From Stenotrophomonas sp046736075 (lineage in GTDB: Bacteria > Pseudomonadota > Gammaproteobacteria > Xanthomonadales > Xanthomonadaceae), in contig NZ_CP177163.1 in the NCBI RefSeq assembly GCF_046736075.1, positions 3,968,001 through 4,032,000 on the forward strand: DNA of 64,000 nt, read 5' to 3'. A program made the position numbers and the translations under genes. Positions 8,258-17,062 of this stretch are shown in pieces (position 1 is the stretch's first letter; every line of letters starts with the position of its first letter). The notes under the pieces were generated by a model. That model saw only the letters and a list, made by a program, of their open reading frames with translations. It was not told where the DNA came from and did no database searches.

Positions 8258-8917
8258 TCAATGCGCGCGGACGCGTGCCACGATCTTCGCCGCCTGGGCC
8301 GCGCTCTCGCGCACCTTGTCCCATTCGCCGTTGTCGATCCAGTTGCCCGGCACCATCCACGAACCGCCGATGCAGACCACGTTCTTCTGCTCCAGGTACT
8401 CGGCTGCCGTGGTCTCGGTGATGCCGCCGGTCGGGCACAGCTTCAGGTCCGGAATCGGACCGGCCAGGCCCTTGATCATCGCCAGACCGCCCACCGCCGA
8501 GGCCGGGAACAGCTTGCACACCCGGAAGCCACGCGCATACAGCGCCAGCATCTCGGTCGGCGAGGCCGCACCCGGCACCACCGGCAGCGGCGCCGCCGCA
8601 AGCGCATCGGCCATGTGCGCCGGCGTACCCGGCGTCACCAGGAAATCCGCGCCGGCATCGATCGACTGCTGCATCTGCTCCACGGTCAGTACCGTGCCCG
8701 CACCCACCACCACGTCCGGCAGCTCGCGCTTGAGCATCGCCAGCGCCTCCATCGCCACCGGCGTGCGCAGCGTCAGCTCGATCGCAGGCAGGCCGCCTTC
8801 CAGCAGCGCCGCGCTGACCGCGCGTGCCTGGTCCAGGGTGTGCACGGTGACGACGGGCAGGATGCCGGCGGCGTGGAGGAGGGATTCAGCGCGTTTCTGG
8901 TGTTCGGCAATGCTCAT
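8258..8917 (-). CDS. eda: KDPG aldolase (2-dehydro-3-deoxyphosphogluconate aldolase)
   Basis: 219-residue class I aldolase that splits KDPG into pyruvate and glyceraldehyde-3-phosphate, the last Entner-Doudoroff step. The active-site Glu lies in AIELTLRTP and the Schiff-base Lys in FRVCKLFPAS, with the phosphate-binding CPTGGI. It is the last gene of the zwf-glk-pgl-edd-eda group. It is separated from edd by 326 bases that contain strong inverted repeats, so its expression may be tuned separately. AGGAAG stands about ten bases before the ATG. Confidence 0.96.
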   Translation of the reverse strand: MSIAEHQKRAESLLHAAGILPVVTVHTLDQARAVSAALLEGGLPAIELTLRTPVAMEALAMLKRELPDVVVGAGTVLTVEQMQQSIDAGADFLVTPGTPAHMADALAAAPLPVVPGAASPTEMLALYARGFRVCKLFPASAVGGLAMIKGLAGPIPDLKLCPTGGITETTAAEYLEQKNVVCIGGSWMVPGNWIDNGEWDKVRESAAQAAKIVARVRAH

Positions 8918-8970
8918 GAAAATGTCTTCCTGTTGATCGGGTCGACCAGGTGTTGGCCGGAGACCCCAAA

Positions 8971-8992
8971 GGCCGGCCAGAGGCCGGCGCTA
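8971..8992 (-). repeat. GTAG element 5' of eda
   Basis: A single GTAG-type palindrome read on the minus strand (GGCCGGC-CAGAG-GCCGGCGCTAC on the plus strand), lying just upstream of eda. It belongs to the same family as the elements elsewhere in the window. Confidence 0.75.
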
Positions 8993-9006
8993 CCGAATTG
9001 GCCGAC

Positions 9007-9099
9007 GCCAACAAGGCGCCGCACTGTGTCGTGAGGCGGTTGGTGAATCGCGTAATGGTCGCGAATCAGCCAACAAAGCGCCGCACTGTGTCGTGAGGC
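9007..9099 (+). repeat. 31-bp direct repeat pair
   Basis: Two near-identical 31-bp copies (9007-9037 and 9069-9099) begin GCCAACAA and end CGTGAGGC, differing at one base, 62 bases start to start. The second copy runs into the left arm of the large inverted repeat at 9093-9206. Together they occupy most of the edd-eda gap. Confidence 0.85.
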
Positions 9100-9206
9100 A
9101 GCGGCGGGGGTCTCCGTAGGGACCGTAGAAAACAGGGATGTTTTCTACGAGCCTACATGGACGTATTCACGGCGTGTCCCGTAGGAGACCCCCGCCGTTG
9201 CCTCAC
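9093..9206 (+). repeat. large composite inverted repeat between edd and eda
   Basis: Arms of 30 bases at 9093-9122 and 9177-9206 pair with four mismatches (core GGCGGGGGTCTCC with GGAGACCCCCGCC). A second, perfect hairpin, GTAGAAAACA-GGGA-TGTTTTCTAC (9125-9148), sits inside. The shape, a palindromic unit with strong termini, recalls a miniature mobile element or a Xanthomonadaceae intergenic repeat. No transposase or target-site duplication is evident. In the edd-eda transcript it would form a stable structure that could limit read-through into eda (inference). Confidence 0.8.
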
Positions 9207-9243
9207 CGCAGTGAAGCCCACCGCCGCTCTACACGATAAACCG

Positions 9244-11160
9244 TCAGGCATCCTTGGCCTCATGCGGCGCAAGCGCTGCCTCGGCGTCGTGCCCCAGCTC
9301 GTACTCCGCGTCGTAGTTCCAGATGTCGCCGTCGGCGGCAGCCGGCCCGCACGAGATCGAAATCGCGCCCTGGTCGGCCGGGCCCACCAGACGGCGGTTC
9401 ATCGCGAACAGGTTGCGGCCCAGATCGTGTGCCGCCGGTGCCGTGTTCGGCGCCAGCGTGCGCGCCGCCCACTCGGCCGGATCGACCAGCACTTCCAGCG
9501 TGCCCGCCTCGCCATCCATCCGGATGATGTCGCCCTCGCGCACCCGCGCCAGCGGACCGCCGCGCGAGGCTTCCGGCGTCATGTGGATCGCGGCCGGGAA
9601 CTTGCCCGACGCGCCCGACAGGCGGCCGTCGGTGACCAGCGCCACGCGCCGGCCCTGGTTCTGCAGCAGGCCCAGCAACGGCGCCAGCGAGTGCAGCTCC
9701 GGCATCCCGTTCGCACGCGGGCCCTGGTAGCGCACCACCGCCACGAAATCGTGCGGCAGCATCCCGGCCGCGTGCAGCTTGTTCAGCACCTGCGGCGCAT
9801 CCACCACCACCGCCGGCGCTTCGATCGTGCGGTACTGCGGCTTCACCGCCGACAGCTTGATCAGCGAACGCCCCAGGTTGCCGCGCAGCAGGCGCAGACC
9901 GCCCTGTGCCTCGAACGGATCGGCCACGCCGCGCACCACCTCGGTGTCCGCGCTCTCAGTGATGCCGTCGATCCAGGTCAGTGCACCGTCGCGCAGCGCC
10001 GGCTCCTGCCCGTATTGACGCATCCCGCCGACCGCCACCGTTTCCAGGTCGGCGTGCATCAGCCCCGCATCCATCAGCTCGCGGAACACGAATGCCGTGC
10101 CGCCGGCCGCCGCGAAGCGGTTCACGTCCGCCTCGCCGTTCGGATAGACCCGCGCCAACAGCGGGATCAGCTGCGACAGCTGGTCCATGTCGTCCCAGGT
10201 CAGCACGATCCCGGCCGCACGCGCCACCGCGATCCAGTGGATCGTGTGGTTGGTCGAGCCGCCGGTCGCCATCAGCGTCACCACGGCGTTGACGATCGCG
10301 CGTTCGTCGATCAGGCGGCCCAGCGGACGGAAATCGTCGCCCAGCGCACTGATTTCCAGCGCGCGCGCGCCGGCATGGCGGGTCAGCGCATCGCGCAGCG
10401 GCGTATCCGGGTTGACGAACGACGCGCCCGGCAACTGCACGCCCATCGCTTCGAGCAGGGTCTGGTTGGAGTTGGCCGTACCGTAGAACGTGCAGGTGCC
10501 GGCGCCGTGATAGGACGCTGCTTCCACTTCCAGCAGTTCCTCGCGGGTCGCCTGGCCGGCGGCGTAGCGCTCGCGGACTTCGGCCTTCTGCTTGTTCGGA
10601 ATGCCCGGCGTCATCGGCCCGGCCGGCAGGAAGATCGCCGGCAGGTGGCCGAAGGCCAGCGCGCCGATCAGCAGACCCGGCACGATCTTGTCGCAGACAC
10701 CGAGGTAGACGGTGGCATCGAACATGTCGTGGCTCAGCCCGATCGCGGTCGACTGGGCGATCACATCGCGCGAGAACAGCGACAGTTCCATCCCGCCGCG
10801 GCCCTGGGTGACGCCATCGCACATCGCCGGCACGCCGCCGGCGACCTGCGCGGTGGCGCCGAGTTCGCGGGCGGTCTCGCGCAGTATCTCCGGGTAGTGC
10901 TCGAACGGCTGGTGCGCCGACAGCATGTCGTTGTAGGCGGTGATGATGCCCAGGTTCGGCGTCACCCCGCCGCGCAGGCGGCTCTTGTCGGTGGGGCCGC
11001 AGGCCGCGAAGCCGTGGGCGAGGTTGCCGCAGCTCAGGCGCGAACGGAACGGGCCGTCGCGCAGCGCGGCGTCGACGCCGGCCAGGTAGGCGGCGCGCGA
11101 GGCGGCGCTGCGCTGGACGATGCGCTCGGTGATGGCATGGAGTTTGGGATGCAGGCTCAT
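9244..11160 (-). CDS. edd: 6-phosphogluconate dehydratase
   Basis: 638-residue enzyme of the IlvD/Edd family that dehydrates 6-phosphogluconate to KDPG. The [4Fe-4S] ligand region is visible in GGVPAMCDGVTQGRGGMELS and VYLGVCDKIVPG, with GAGTCTFYGTANSNQ and the C-terminal VTDGRLSGASGKFPAAIH. It lies 46 bases after pgl and before eda. Length and motifs are normal, so the Entner-Doudoroff route is complete in this cluster. Confidence 0.97.
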   Translation of the reverse strand: MSLHPKLHAITERIVQRSAASRAAYLAGVDAALRDGPFRSRLSCGNLAHGFAACGPTDKSRLRGGVTPNLGIITAYNDMLSAHQPFEHYPEILRETARELGATAQVAGGVPAMCDGVTQGRGGMELSLFSRDVIAQSTAIGLSHDMFDATVYLGVCDKIVPGLLIGALAFGHLPAIFLPAGPMTPGIPNKQKAEVRERYAAGQATREELLEVEAASYHGAGTCTFYGTANSNQTLLEAMGVQLPGASFVNPDTPLRDALTRHAGARALEISALGDDFRPLGRLIDERAIVNAVVTLMATGGSTNHTIHWIAVARAAGIVLTWDDMDQLSQLIPLLARVYPNGEADVNRFAAAGGTAFVFRELMDAGLMHADLETVAVGGMRQYGQEPALRDGALTWIDGITESADTEVVRGVADPFEAQGGLRLLRGNLGRSLIKLSAVKPQYRTIEAPAVVVDAPQVLNKLHAAGMLPHDFVAVVRYQGPRANGMPELHSLAPLLGLLQNQGRRVALVTDGRLSGASGKFPAAIHMTPEASRGGPLARVREGDIIRMDGEAGTLEVLVDPAEWAARTLAPNTAPAAHDLGRNLFAMNRRLVGPADQGAISISCGPAAADGDIWNYDAEYELGHDAEAALAPHEAKDA

Positions 11161-11206
11161 TGGCTACCGGCTATGAGAAGGCGAACGGAATACCACCGGG
11201 GCGAGG

Positions 11207-11929
11207 TCAGTCGCACCAGTGCACGCGCAGCTTGGCGCCGCCGAGGTTGATCGCATTGAGGATGGGATAGAGGTGCGGGTTGTTGCTGTCCAGCGCCTGG
11301 CGCAGCACGTCCAGCTTCTGCTTGCCGCGCAGCAGCAGCAGGCGCTGCTGGCTCTGCCCGAGCCCGTGCGGGGTCAGGGTGATGCGCAGCGGCCACTGGT
11401 TGGCGCCCGGGCAGCCGGTGGCATCCAGCGCGGCATAGGGCAGGGTGCTTTCCACGGCGCGGGCCAGATCGCGGGAACCGGGGAACAGCGAGGCGGTGTG
11501 GCCGTCGTTGCCCATCCCCAGCACGCTCAGGCACGGCCGTTGGCTGTGCTGGGCCTGCAGGTTGGCGGCGTACACGCATTCGGCCAGCGGCTTGCCGACC
11601 CGCACCAGCGGATCGAAATGCGCGCCTTCGGCACGGGTGAGGAAGCTCTCGCGCACCAGCCAGGCATTGCTGTCGCGGTCCTGCGGGGACAACCAGCGCT
11701 CATCGACCAGGCTGACCTCGACACGGTCCCAGTGCACGTCCAGCTCGGCCAGCGCCTGGTAGACCGGCGCCGGCGTGGTGCCGCCGGAGAGCAGCATGCG
11801 TGCACGGCCGAACGCGGTGATCTCGTCGTTGAGAACCTGCGCCATCTCCGCGGCCACAGCCTCGATCCACGCCTCGGCATCGCCGTGGCGGATCAAGGTG
11901 AAACGGTCCTGCGTGTCCAGCGCGGTCAT
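11207..11929 (-). CDS. pgl: 6-phosphogluconolactonase
   Basis: 240-residue DevB-type lactonase hydrolysing 6-phosphogluconolactone to 6-phosphogluconate. Family motifs are LSGGTTPAPVYQAL, VSLVDERWLSPQDRDSN and LGMGNDGHTASLFPGS. The ATG at 11929 overlaps the glk stop by ATGA; a longer open frame upstream crosses glk in another frame and is not real. It provides the step between Zwf and Edd. Confidence 0.95.
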   Translation of the reverse strand: MTALDTQDRFTLIRHGDAEAWIEAVAAEMAQVLNDEITAFGRARMLLSGGTTPAPVYQALAELDVHWDRVEVSLVDERWLSPQDRDSNAWLVRESFLTRAEGAHFDPLVRVGKPLAECVYAANLQAQHSQRPCLSVLGMGNDGHTASLFPGSRDLARAVESTLPYAALDATGCPGANQWPLRITLTPHGLGQSQQRLLLLRGKQKLDVLRQALDSNNPHLYPILNAINLGGAKLRVHWCD

Positions 11930-12933
11930 GCGGCGGCTCCCTGCAGATCGCGCTCGGCGTCTGCGGCATAGGCGGCGGCACCGAGCAGGCCCGCGTGAGG
12001 GTGCATCACCGCCAGCGAAGGCACCCGGGCCATGATCGAGGAGAAGCGTCCCTTGTGTTCGAAGCGCTGGCGGAAACCGGAGTGCTGCAATGAATCGAGC
12101 ATCTTCGGCACCAGCCCGCCGGTCAGGAATACGCCATCCCAGGCGCCCTGGATCAGCACCAGGTCGCCGGCGATGGCGCCGAACACCGCGCAGAACACAT
12201 CCACCGTCCGCATTGCCTGCGGGTCGCCGTGCAGGGCGCGCGCGGTGACGTCCACCGGTTGCAGCTGGCCCGGATCGATGTCGGCCATCTCGCAGACGGC
12301 GCGATGGATGTTGACCAGACCCGGCCCGCAGATCAGCCGCTCGTTGGAGACGCGGCCGAACTGTTCGGAGAGGATTTCCAGGATGCGGATCTCTTCCGGC
12401 GTGCCCGGCGGGAAGCTGACATGGCCGCCCTCGGTTTCCAGCGGATAGCAGCGGCCGTGGCGCAGGATCAGCCCGCCCACGCCCAGCCCGGTGCCCGGGC
12501 CGATCACCGCGTAGTTGCGCGGCTGGCCGGGCTTGCCCGGAACCCATGCCGCGCCGCCGACCTGGACCACGTCCTGCGGCTGCAGCAGCGAGATCGCCAT
12601 CGCCTGGGCGGCGAAGTCGTTGATCAGGTGCAGCTCGTCGAAGCCGAGCATGTGCGCGGTGCGCGCCCGCGAGATCACCCACGGATGGTTGGTGATGCGG
12701 GCCTCATCGCCATCCACGCGACCGGCCACGGCGAACACGCCGCGGCGCGCCTCGGCGCCGATCTGGTCCAGGTAGTGGCGTGCCGCATCGCCCAGCGACG
12801 GGAAATCGGCGACTACGAACTCACGGATGCTGTCCTGCTGCAGCGGGGCGGCCTGCGCCGTGTCGGCCAGCGCGAAGCGCGCGTTGGTGCCACCGATATC
12901 GGCGACCAGCACCGGTTGCGACGCCGCGGTCAT
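11926..12933 (-). CDS. glk: glucokinase
   Basis: 335-residue ATP-dependent glucokinase of the bacterial Glk family. The N-terminal phosphate-1 motif is LVADIGGTNARFAL and the adenosine region VIGPGTGLGVGGLI; ETEGGHVSFPP contains the conserved sugar-binding residues. The ATG at 12933 overlaps the zwf stop as ATGA, and its own stop overlaps pgl the same way. It supplies glucose-6-phosphate for the pathway. Confidence 0.96.
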   Translation of the reverse strand: MTAASQPVLVADIGGTNARFALADTAQAAPLQQDSIREFVVADFPSLGDAARHYLDQIGAEARRGVFAVAGRVDGDEARITNHPWVISRARTAHMLGFDELHLINDFAAQAMAISLLQPQDVVQVGGAAWVPGKPGQPRNYAVIGPGTGLGVGGLILRHGRCYPLETEGGHVSFPPGTPEEIRILEILSEQFGRVSNERLICGPGLVNIHRAVCEMADIDPGQLQPVDVTARALHGDPQAMRTVDVFCAVFGAIAGDLVLIQGAWDGVFLTGGLVPKMLDSLQHSGFRQRFEHKGRFSSIMARVPSLAVMHPHAGLLGAAAYAADAERDLQGAAA

Positions 12934-14366
12934 GCGCGATCCTTGCCGGCATCGGCGTCCACGTCGGCGGGCAGGAAGCCAATCGCCTCTTCCGGGCCCC
13001 ACTGGCCGGCGGGGTAGGGCTGCAGCGGCAGTGCCGCCGCCTTCCAGGCGTCGCTGACACTGTCGATCCAGGCCCAGGCGGCGCGCACTTCATCGTCGCG
13101 CACGAACAGCGCGTGGTTGCCATTGAAGGCATCCAGGAACAGACGCTCGTAGGCGATGCGACGATGCAGCCCGGTGGGTACCGACAGCTCCAGTTCCAGC
13201 GGATGCAGTTCCAGCGCGCCCCATTCCGGGCCGGCCAGGCTGCTCATCAGGCCCAGTTCGATGTTTTCCTGCGGCTGCAGCTGGAAGGTGATGCGGTTGG
13301 GGGTGGCATTGCCGCGGTCCGGGCGCTCGAACAGCCAGTGCGTGACCGGCTTGAGCGTGACCACCACGCGGGTGGTGCGCTCGGCCAGGCGCTTGCCGGT
13401 GACCAGGTGGAACGGCACGCCGGACCAGCGCCAGTTGTCGATGTGCGCGGTGACACCGGCGAAGGTTTCCACATCGCTGCCTTCCGGCGGCTGGTAGGCC
13501 TGCGCGGGCTGGCCGTTGATGGTGCCGGCCGTGTAGCGGCCGCGCACGCTGTCGCGAGCGGCGTGCTTCGCATCCAGGGGGCGCAGGGAGCGCAGCACCT
13601 TGACCTTCTCGTCGCGGATGCGGTCGGCTTCCAGCGATGCCGGCGGCTCCATCGCCACCAGGCACAGCAGCTGCAGGATGTGGCTCTGGACCATGTCGCG
13701 CAGCGCGCCGGAGCGGGCGTAGTACGCGTCGCGGCCGTCCACGCCTTCGCTCTCGGCGACCAGGATGTGCACCGACTCGATGTAGTTGCGGTTCCACACC
13801 GCCTCCAGCAGCGTGTTGCCGAAGCGCAGTGCGATCAGGTTCTGCACCGCCGCCTTGCCCAGGTAGTGGTCCAGGCGGAACACGCGGTCCTCGTCGATCC
13901 ACTGGCCGATGGTGGAGATGATCTCCTCGGCGCTGGCGCTGTCGCTGCCGATCGGCTTCTCCAGCATCAACCGGTGCGGGGCCGCCAGCGCGCCGCCCAG
14001 GGCCAGGCCTTCGCAGGTGGAGATGTACAGGCCCGGCGGGATCGCCAGGTAGCTCACGCACCGGCGATCGACCAGGTCGCGCACCGATTCGGCCACCGAC
14101 TGCGGATCGCGCAGGTCCACCGAGCGGTAGTCGATGCGCTGCAGCAGCGACTGGATGTCCTCCTGGCTGGCCATCGGCATGGCCTGCTGCAGGCGCGGGC
14201 GCAGGATCTCGCGGAAGGCCTCGGTGTCGTGCGGGGACAGCGCCAGCGCACGGACCTTGAAGTCCTCGGGGAGCAGGCCGTCGCCGAGCAGTCGCAGCAG
14301 CGAGGGGAACAGATAACGCTGGGCCAGATCGCCTGTGGCGCCAAACAGGAAGAGGGTGTCGTGCAT
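12930..14366 (-). CDS. zwf: glucose-6-phosphate 1-dehydrogenase
   Basis: 478-residue enzyme oxidising glucose-6-phosphate to the lactone with NAD(P)+. The Rossmann motif LFLFGATGDLAQRYLFPSL opens the protein, and RLDHYLGK is the substrate/catalytic signature. I chose the ATG at 14366 (MHDTLFLFG), which matches the family N-terminus; an in-frame ATG at 14393 would add nine residues and cannot be excluded. First gene of the zwf-glk-pgl-edd-eda operon, divergent from the sugar ABC ATPase across 354 bases with a LacI-type site. Confidence 0.95.
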   Translation of the reverse strand: MHDTLFLFGATGDLAQRYLFPSLLRLLGDGLLPEDFKVRALALSPHDTEAFREILRPRLQQAMPMASQEDIQSLLQRIDYRSVDLRDPQSVAESVRDLVDRRCVSYLAIPPGLYISTCEGLALGGALAAPHRLMLEKPIGSDSASAEEIISTIGQWIDEDRVFRLDHYLGKAAVQNLIALRFGNTLLEAVWNRNYIESVHILVAESEGVDGRDAYYARSGALRDMVQSHILQLLCLVAMEPPASLEADRIRDEKVKVLRSLRPLDAKHAARDSVRGRYTAGTINGQPAQAYQPPEGSDVETFAGVTAHIDNWRWSGVPFHLVTGKRLAERTTRVVVTLKPVTHWLFERPDRGNATPNRITFQLQPQENIELGLMSSLAGPEWGALELHPLELELSVPTGLHRRIAYERLFLDAFNGNHALFVRDDEVRAAWAWIDSVSDAWKAAALPLQPYPAGQWGPEEAIGFLPADVDADAGKDRA

Positions 14367-14720
14367 CGCTCGAGTTTCAGATCCGGGTGACATCGTTGTC
14401 AATCGCTTCTCGTCTATGTTCTCGGGGGTACGGGTGGGTACGTTGACCGCATGCAGCGGTCGCGGCATCGTCCACCCGACGGGCCTGGCGTGACGGCCTG
14501 ACGACCCGGCGCGCAGGGGATGAAACCGCCCCGCTGGCGCCGACGTCGTTGCCGACCATCGGATAGTGCCACGTGAAAACGTTTACATGGCAGAATGCGC
14601 AGACTGTATTCGATTGCAGTGGTCGCCGTCATGCGGCACCACGCCATCGACCTGCCATCGGGAGGGCCGAAGGCAGTTCCGCATAACAGCCCGGAGCCCG
14701 GGCGGACTGGAAATGGTGAT
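14367..14720. promoter_or_regulatory. divergent regulatory region between zwf and the sugar ABC ATPase gene
   Basis: 354 bases without a convincing gene. It must contain the promoters for the Entner-Doudoroff operon and for the ATPase gene. The one clear element is the operator-like palindrome at 14574-14587. I could not place -35/-10 boxes with confidence on either strand. Confidence 0.6.
14574..14587. promoter_or_regulatory. LacI/GalR-type operator
   Basis: TGAAAACGTTTACA is a 14-bp near-perfect palindrome around a central CG. It fits the general LacI-family pattern TGWNANCGNTNWCA on both strands. It lies in the divergent gap between zwf and the sugar ABC ATPase gene, a sensible place for a sugar-responsive repressor controlling both. 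No LacI-family gene is present in the window. Confidence 0.65.
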
Positions 14721-15815
14721 ATGGCAAAAGTGCAGTTGCAGGGGGTTCGCAAGGTCTATGACAACGGTCAGGTGGCCGTGCAGGGCGCAACCTTCGAGGT
14801 GGCCGATGGCGAACTGATGGTGCTGGTTGGGCCGTCCGGCTGCGGCAAGTCGACCTTGCTGCGCATGGTCGCGGGTCTGGAAGAGATCAGCGGCGGTACG
14901 CTGACCATCGGCGACCGCGTGGTCAACGATGTGGCGCCCAAGGATCGCGATATCGCCATGGTGTTCCAGAGCTATGCGCTGTATCCGCACATGACCGTGG
15001 CCGAGAACCTGGCCTTCGGTCTGAAGCTGCGCGGCCACGACAAGGCCACGATCAGCAAGCGGGTCAACGAGGCGGCGCAGACCCTGGGCCTGACCGAGAT
15101 GCTCGACAAGCTGCCCAAGGCGATGTCCGGCGGCCAGCGTCAGCGCGTTGCGCTGGGGCGGGCGCTGGTGCGCGAGCCGGCGGTGTTCCTGCTGGACGAG
15201 CCGCTGTCCAACCTCGACGCCAAGCTGCGCCACAGCGTGCGCACCGAGATCGCGCAGCTGCACCGCAAGCTGGGCACGACGATGATCTACGTCACCCACG
15301 ACCAGGTGGAAGCGATGACGCTGGGCCAGCGCATCGTGGTGCTCAAGGACGGCATCATCCAGCAGATCGATACGCCGATGGCGCTCTACGACCGTCCGGC
15401 CAATCTGTTCGTGGCCGGCTTCCTTGGCAGCCCGGCGATGAACGTGCTGCGCGGCACCCTGCAGCGCGGCGACAGCGGCGTGGTGGTGCAGGAGGCGGCG
15501 CTGACCGCACCGCTGGGCCAGGCCGCGGTCGATCCGACCTGGATCGGCAGGACCATTGCCGTGGGCGTGCGCCCCGAGCACCTGCAGCCGGCGGTGGCCG
15601 GCGATGCGACGGGCTTCGAGGCGACCATCGACGGCATCGAGCCGGTGGGCAACGAAATCTTCGTGAACATGACCAGCGGCGGCCAGCCCCTGGTGATGCG
15701 CGTTGCACCGCAGGCATTGCCGCAGGTCGGCGAGTCGATCCGCGTGGCGATCCAGCCGAAGGGGCTGCATTTCTTCGATGCGGACACCGGCGAGCGGTTG
15801 AACCACGACGCGTGA
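14721..15815 (+). CDS. ugpC: sugar ABC transporter ATP-binding protein (UgpC/MsmK/MalK type)
   Basis: 364-residue ABC ATPase. It has Walker A GPSGCGKSTLLR, the Q-loop in VFQSYALYPHMTV, signature MSGGQRQRVALGRAL, Walker B VFLLDEPLSNLD and the switch His in VTHDQVEAMT. The C-terminal about 120 residues form the OB/TOBE regulatory domain typical of MalK/UgpC. No permease or binding-protein genes are adjacent, so it is an orphan energiser that may serve transporters encoded elsewhere. The ATG at 14721, with GGAAATGG upstream, is preferred to the longer frame. Its last codons lie inside a tandem duplication. Confidence 0.9.
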   Translation: MAKVQLQGVRKVYDNGQVAVQGATFEVADGELMVLVGPSGCGKSTLLRMVAGLEEISGGTLTIGDRVVNDVAPKDRDIAMVFQSYALYPHMTVAENLAFGLKLRGHDKATISKRVNEAAQTLGLTEMLDKLPKAMSGGQRQRVALGRALVREPAVFLLDEPLSNLDAKLRHSVRTEIAQLHRKLGTTMIYVTHDQVEAMTLGQRIVVLKDGIIQQIDTPMALYDRPANLFVAGFLGSPAMNVLRGTLQRGDSGVVVQEAALTAPLGQAAVDPTWIGRTIAVGVRPEHLQPAVAGDATGFEATIDGIEPVGNEIFVNMTSGGQPLVMRVAPQALPQVGESIRVAIQPKGLHFFDADTGERLNHDA

Positions 15816-16197
15816 GGTGCAGGGTGTGCGGACCAGCGGTCCGCACCCGCCCCGCGTTGGCGGGTGGCCCTGGACGGATTGCGGGGTTGCCGGCCAGCGG
15901 CCGGCACTACCAGTGGAATCCCGGCCGGATCGGGTAATGGCGGTGCCGCTGGACCGGGTAGTGCCGGCCGCTGGCCGGCTCCACGCATTGATGCGGTCAC
16001 CACCGGCAAGCGGTTGAATCACGACGCGTGAGGCGCAGGGTGTGCGGACCAGCGGTCCGCAGCCACCCCGCGTTGGCGGGTGGCCCCGGACGGATTACGG
16101 GGTTGCCGGCCAGCGGCCGGCACTACCAGTGCCGCCAAATTGGATAGTGCCGATGCTGCCGGATCGTGTAGTGCCGGCCGCTGGCCGGCTCCACGCA
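15777..16197 (+). repeat. tandem duplication (~210 bp x 2) containing the ATPase gene 3' end and GTAG elements
   Basis: The 383-base gap is two copies of one unit: 15777-15987 and 15990-16197. Both contain the last codons of the ATPase gene (CGGTTGAA.CACGACGCG then TGA; copy 2 at 16011-16030), a GCGGACC/GGTCCGC palindrome, an inverted GTAG element and a direct GTAG element (GTAGTGCCGGCC...). The first about 130 bases are nearly identical; the next about 45 differ. Copy 2 therefore carries a dead remnant of the gene's 3' end. Its edge reaches the ygfZ stop. Confidence 0.9.
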
Positions 16198-16198
16198 C

Positions 16199-17062
16199 TC
16201 ACCGCGCCAGGCCGTCCAGCAGCGGCAGCGGGGCGGCCTCAACGCCGTCGATCGACAGCGGATCGCTGGCGATCTCCAGCGGCAGCACTGCCAGCGCCAG
16301 GTCGCTGGCCACGCTGGCCACGGTGCCGATCGCGGCGGCGTTCTGCTGCACCTGGGCGCCGCTGGCGATGTCTGCACCCACCCGCAGCAGCTGCAGGGCG
16401 CGCTTGGCCTTCCCCAGGAAGTGCGTGCGCGCCACGATTTCCTGGCCGGGATAGCAGCCTTTCTTGACGCTGTACCCGTTCAGTCGATCCAGGCCCAACT
16501 GCTGCGGCGTCCATTGCTCGCGCTGCTCGGCCTCCAGGCGTGGCAGCCCGTAGCGCAGGTCGGACTGGCGCCACGCCAGCGCGAAGGCGGGATCGTCGGG
16601 CAGCACCGTGTCGTGCAGCGCCGCAATGCGCAGCGTGCGCGGCAGTGCGTCGCTGCCGACATCCAGTTCCAGCGTCTCGCCGAGCATCGCGATGGCGGCG
16701 CCAGCGGCGGCTTCCGGCGCAGTGAAGCTGCCGGCCACACCCAGATCGGTGCGCACGGCCACCTTCACCTTCCGGCGGAAGACGAAGCGCTGCAACTGCG
16801 ACGCAATCGCATCGGCATCACCATCGGCGAGCACCAGCAGTACCCGCGCATCGTCCACGCGAATCAGCTGAAACACAGCAATGGTGCGGCCTTTGGCGCT
16901 CAACCAGGCACTCCACTGCCAGTGCCGCAGGGGCAGGGCGGTGACGTCGCTGGCGAACTGGGCGTGTGCGAATGCGGCCGCATCGGGGCCTTCCAGGCTG
17001 AGCAGCTGGTGACCGGAGAGGGCCGGATATCCGACGAAAGCAGGGGGCAGGTTGTCAGGCAC
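16199..17062 (-). CDS. ygfZ: YgfZ/GcvT-family folate-binding protein
   Basis: 287-residue tetrahydrofolate-binding protein of the YgfZ (IBA57) family, which helps assemble or repair iron-sulfur clusters. The diagnostic motif KGCYPGQE appears in SVKKGCYPGQEIVARTHFLGKAKR, with the cysteine conserved. The GTG at 17062 gives the start VPDNLPPAF; a TTG at 17113 would extend it by 17 residues and overlap the sdh promoter region. It is divergent from the succinate dehydrogenase operon, itself rich in Fe-S clusters, which may be a meaningful pairing. Confidence 0.88.
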   Translation of the reverse strand: MPDNLPPAFVGYPALSGHQLLSLEGPDAAAFAHAQFASDVTALPLRHWQWSAWLSAKGRTIAVFQLIRVDDARVLLVLADGDADAIASQLQRFVFRRKVKVAVRTDLGVAGSFTAPEAAAGAAIAMLGETLELDVGSDALPRTLRIAALHDTVLPDDPAFALAWRQSDLRYGLPRLEAEQREQWTPQQLGLDRLNGYSVKKGCYPGQEIVARTHFLGKAKRALQLLRVGADIASGAQVQQNAAAIGTVASVASDLALAVLPLEIASDPLSIDGVEAAPLPLLDGLAR

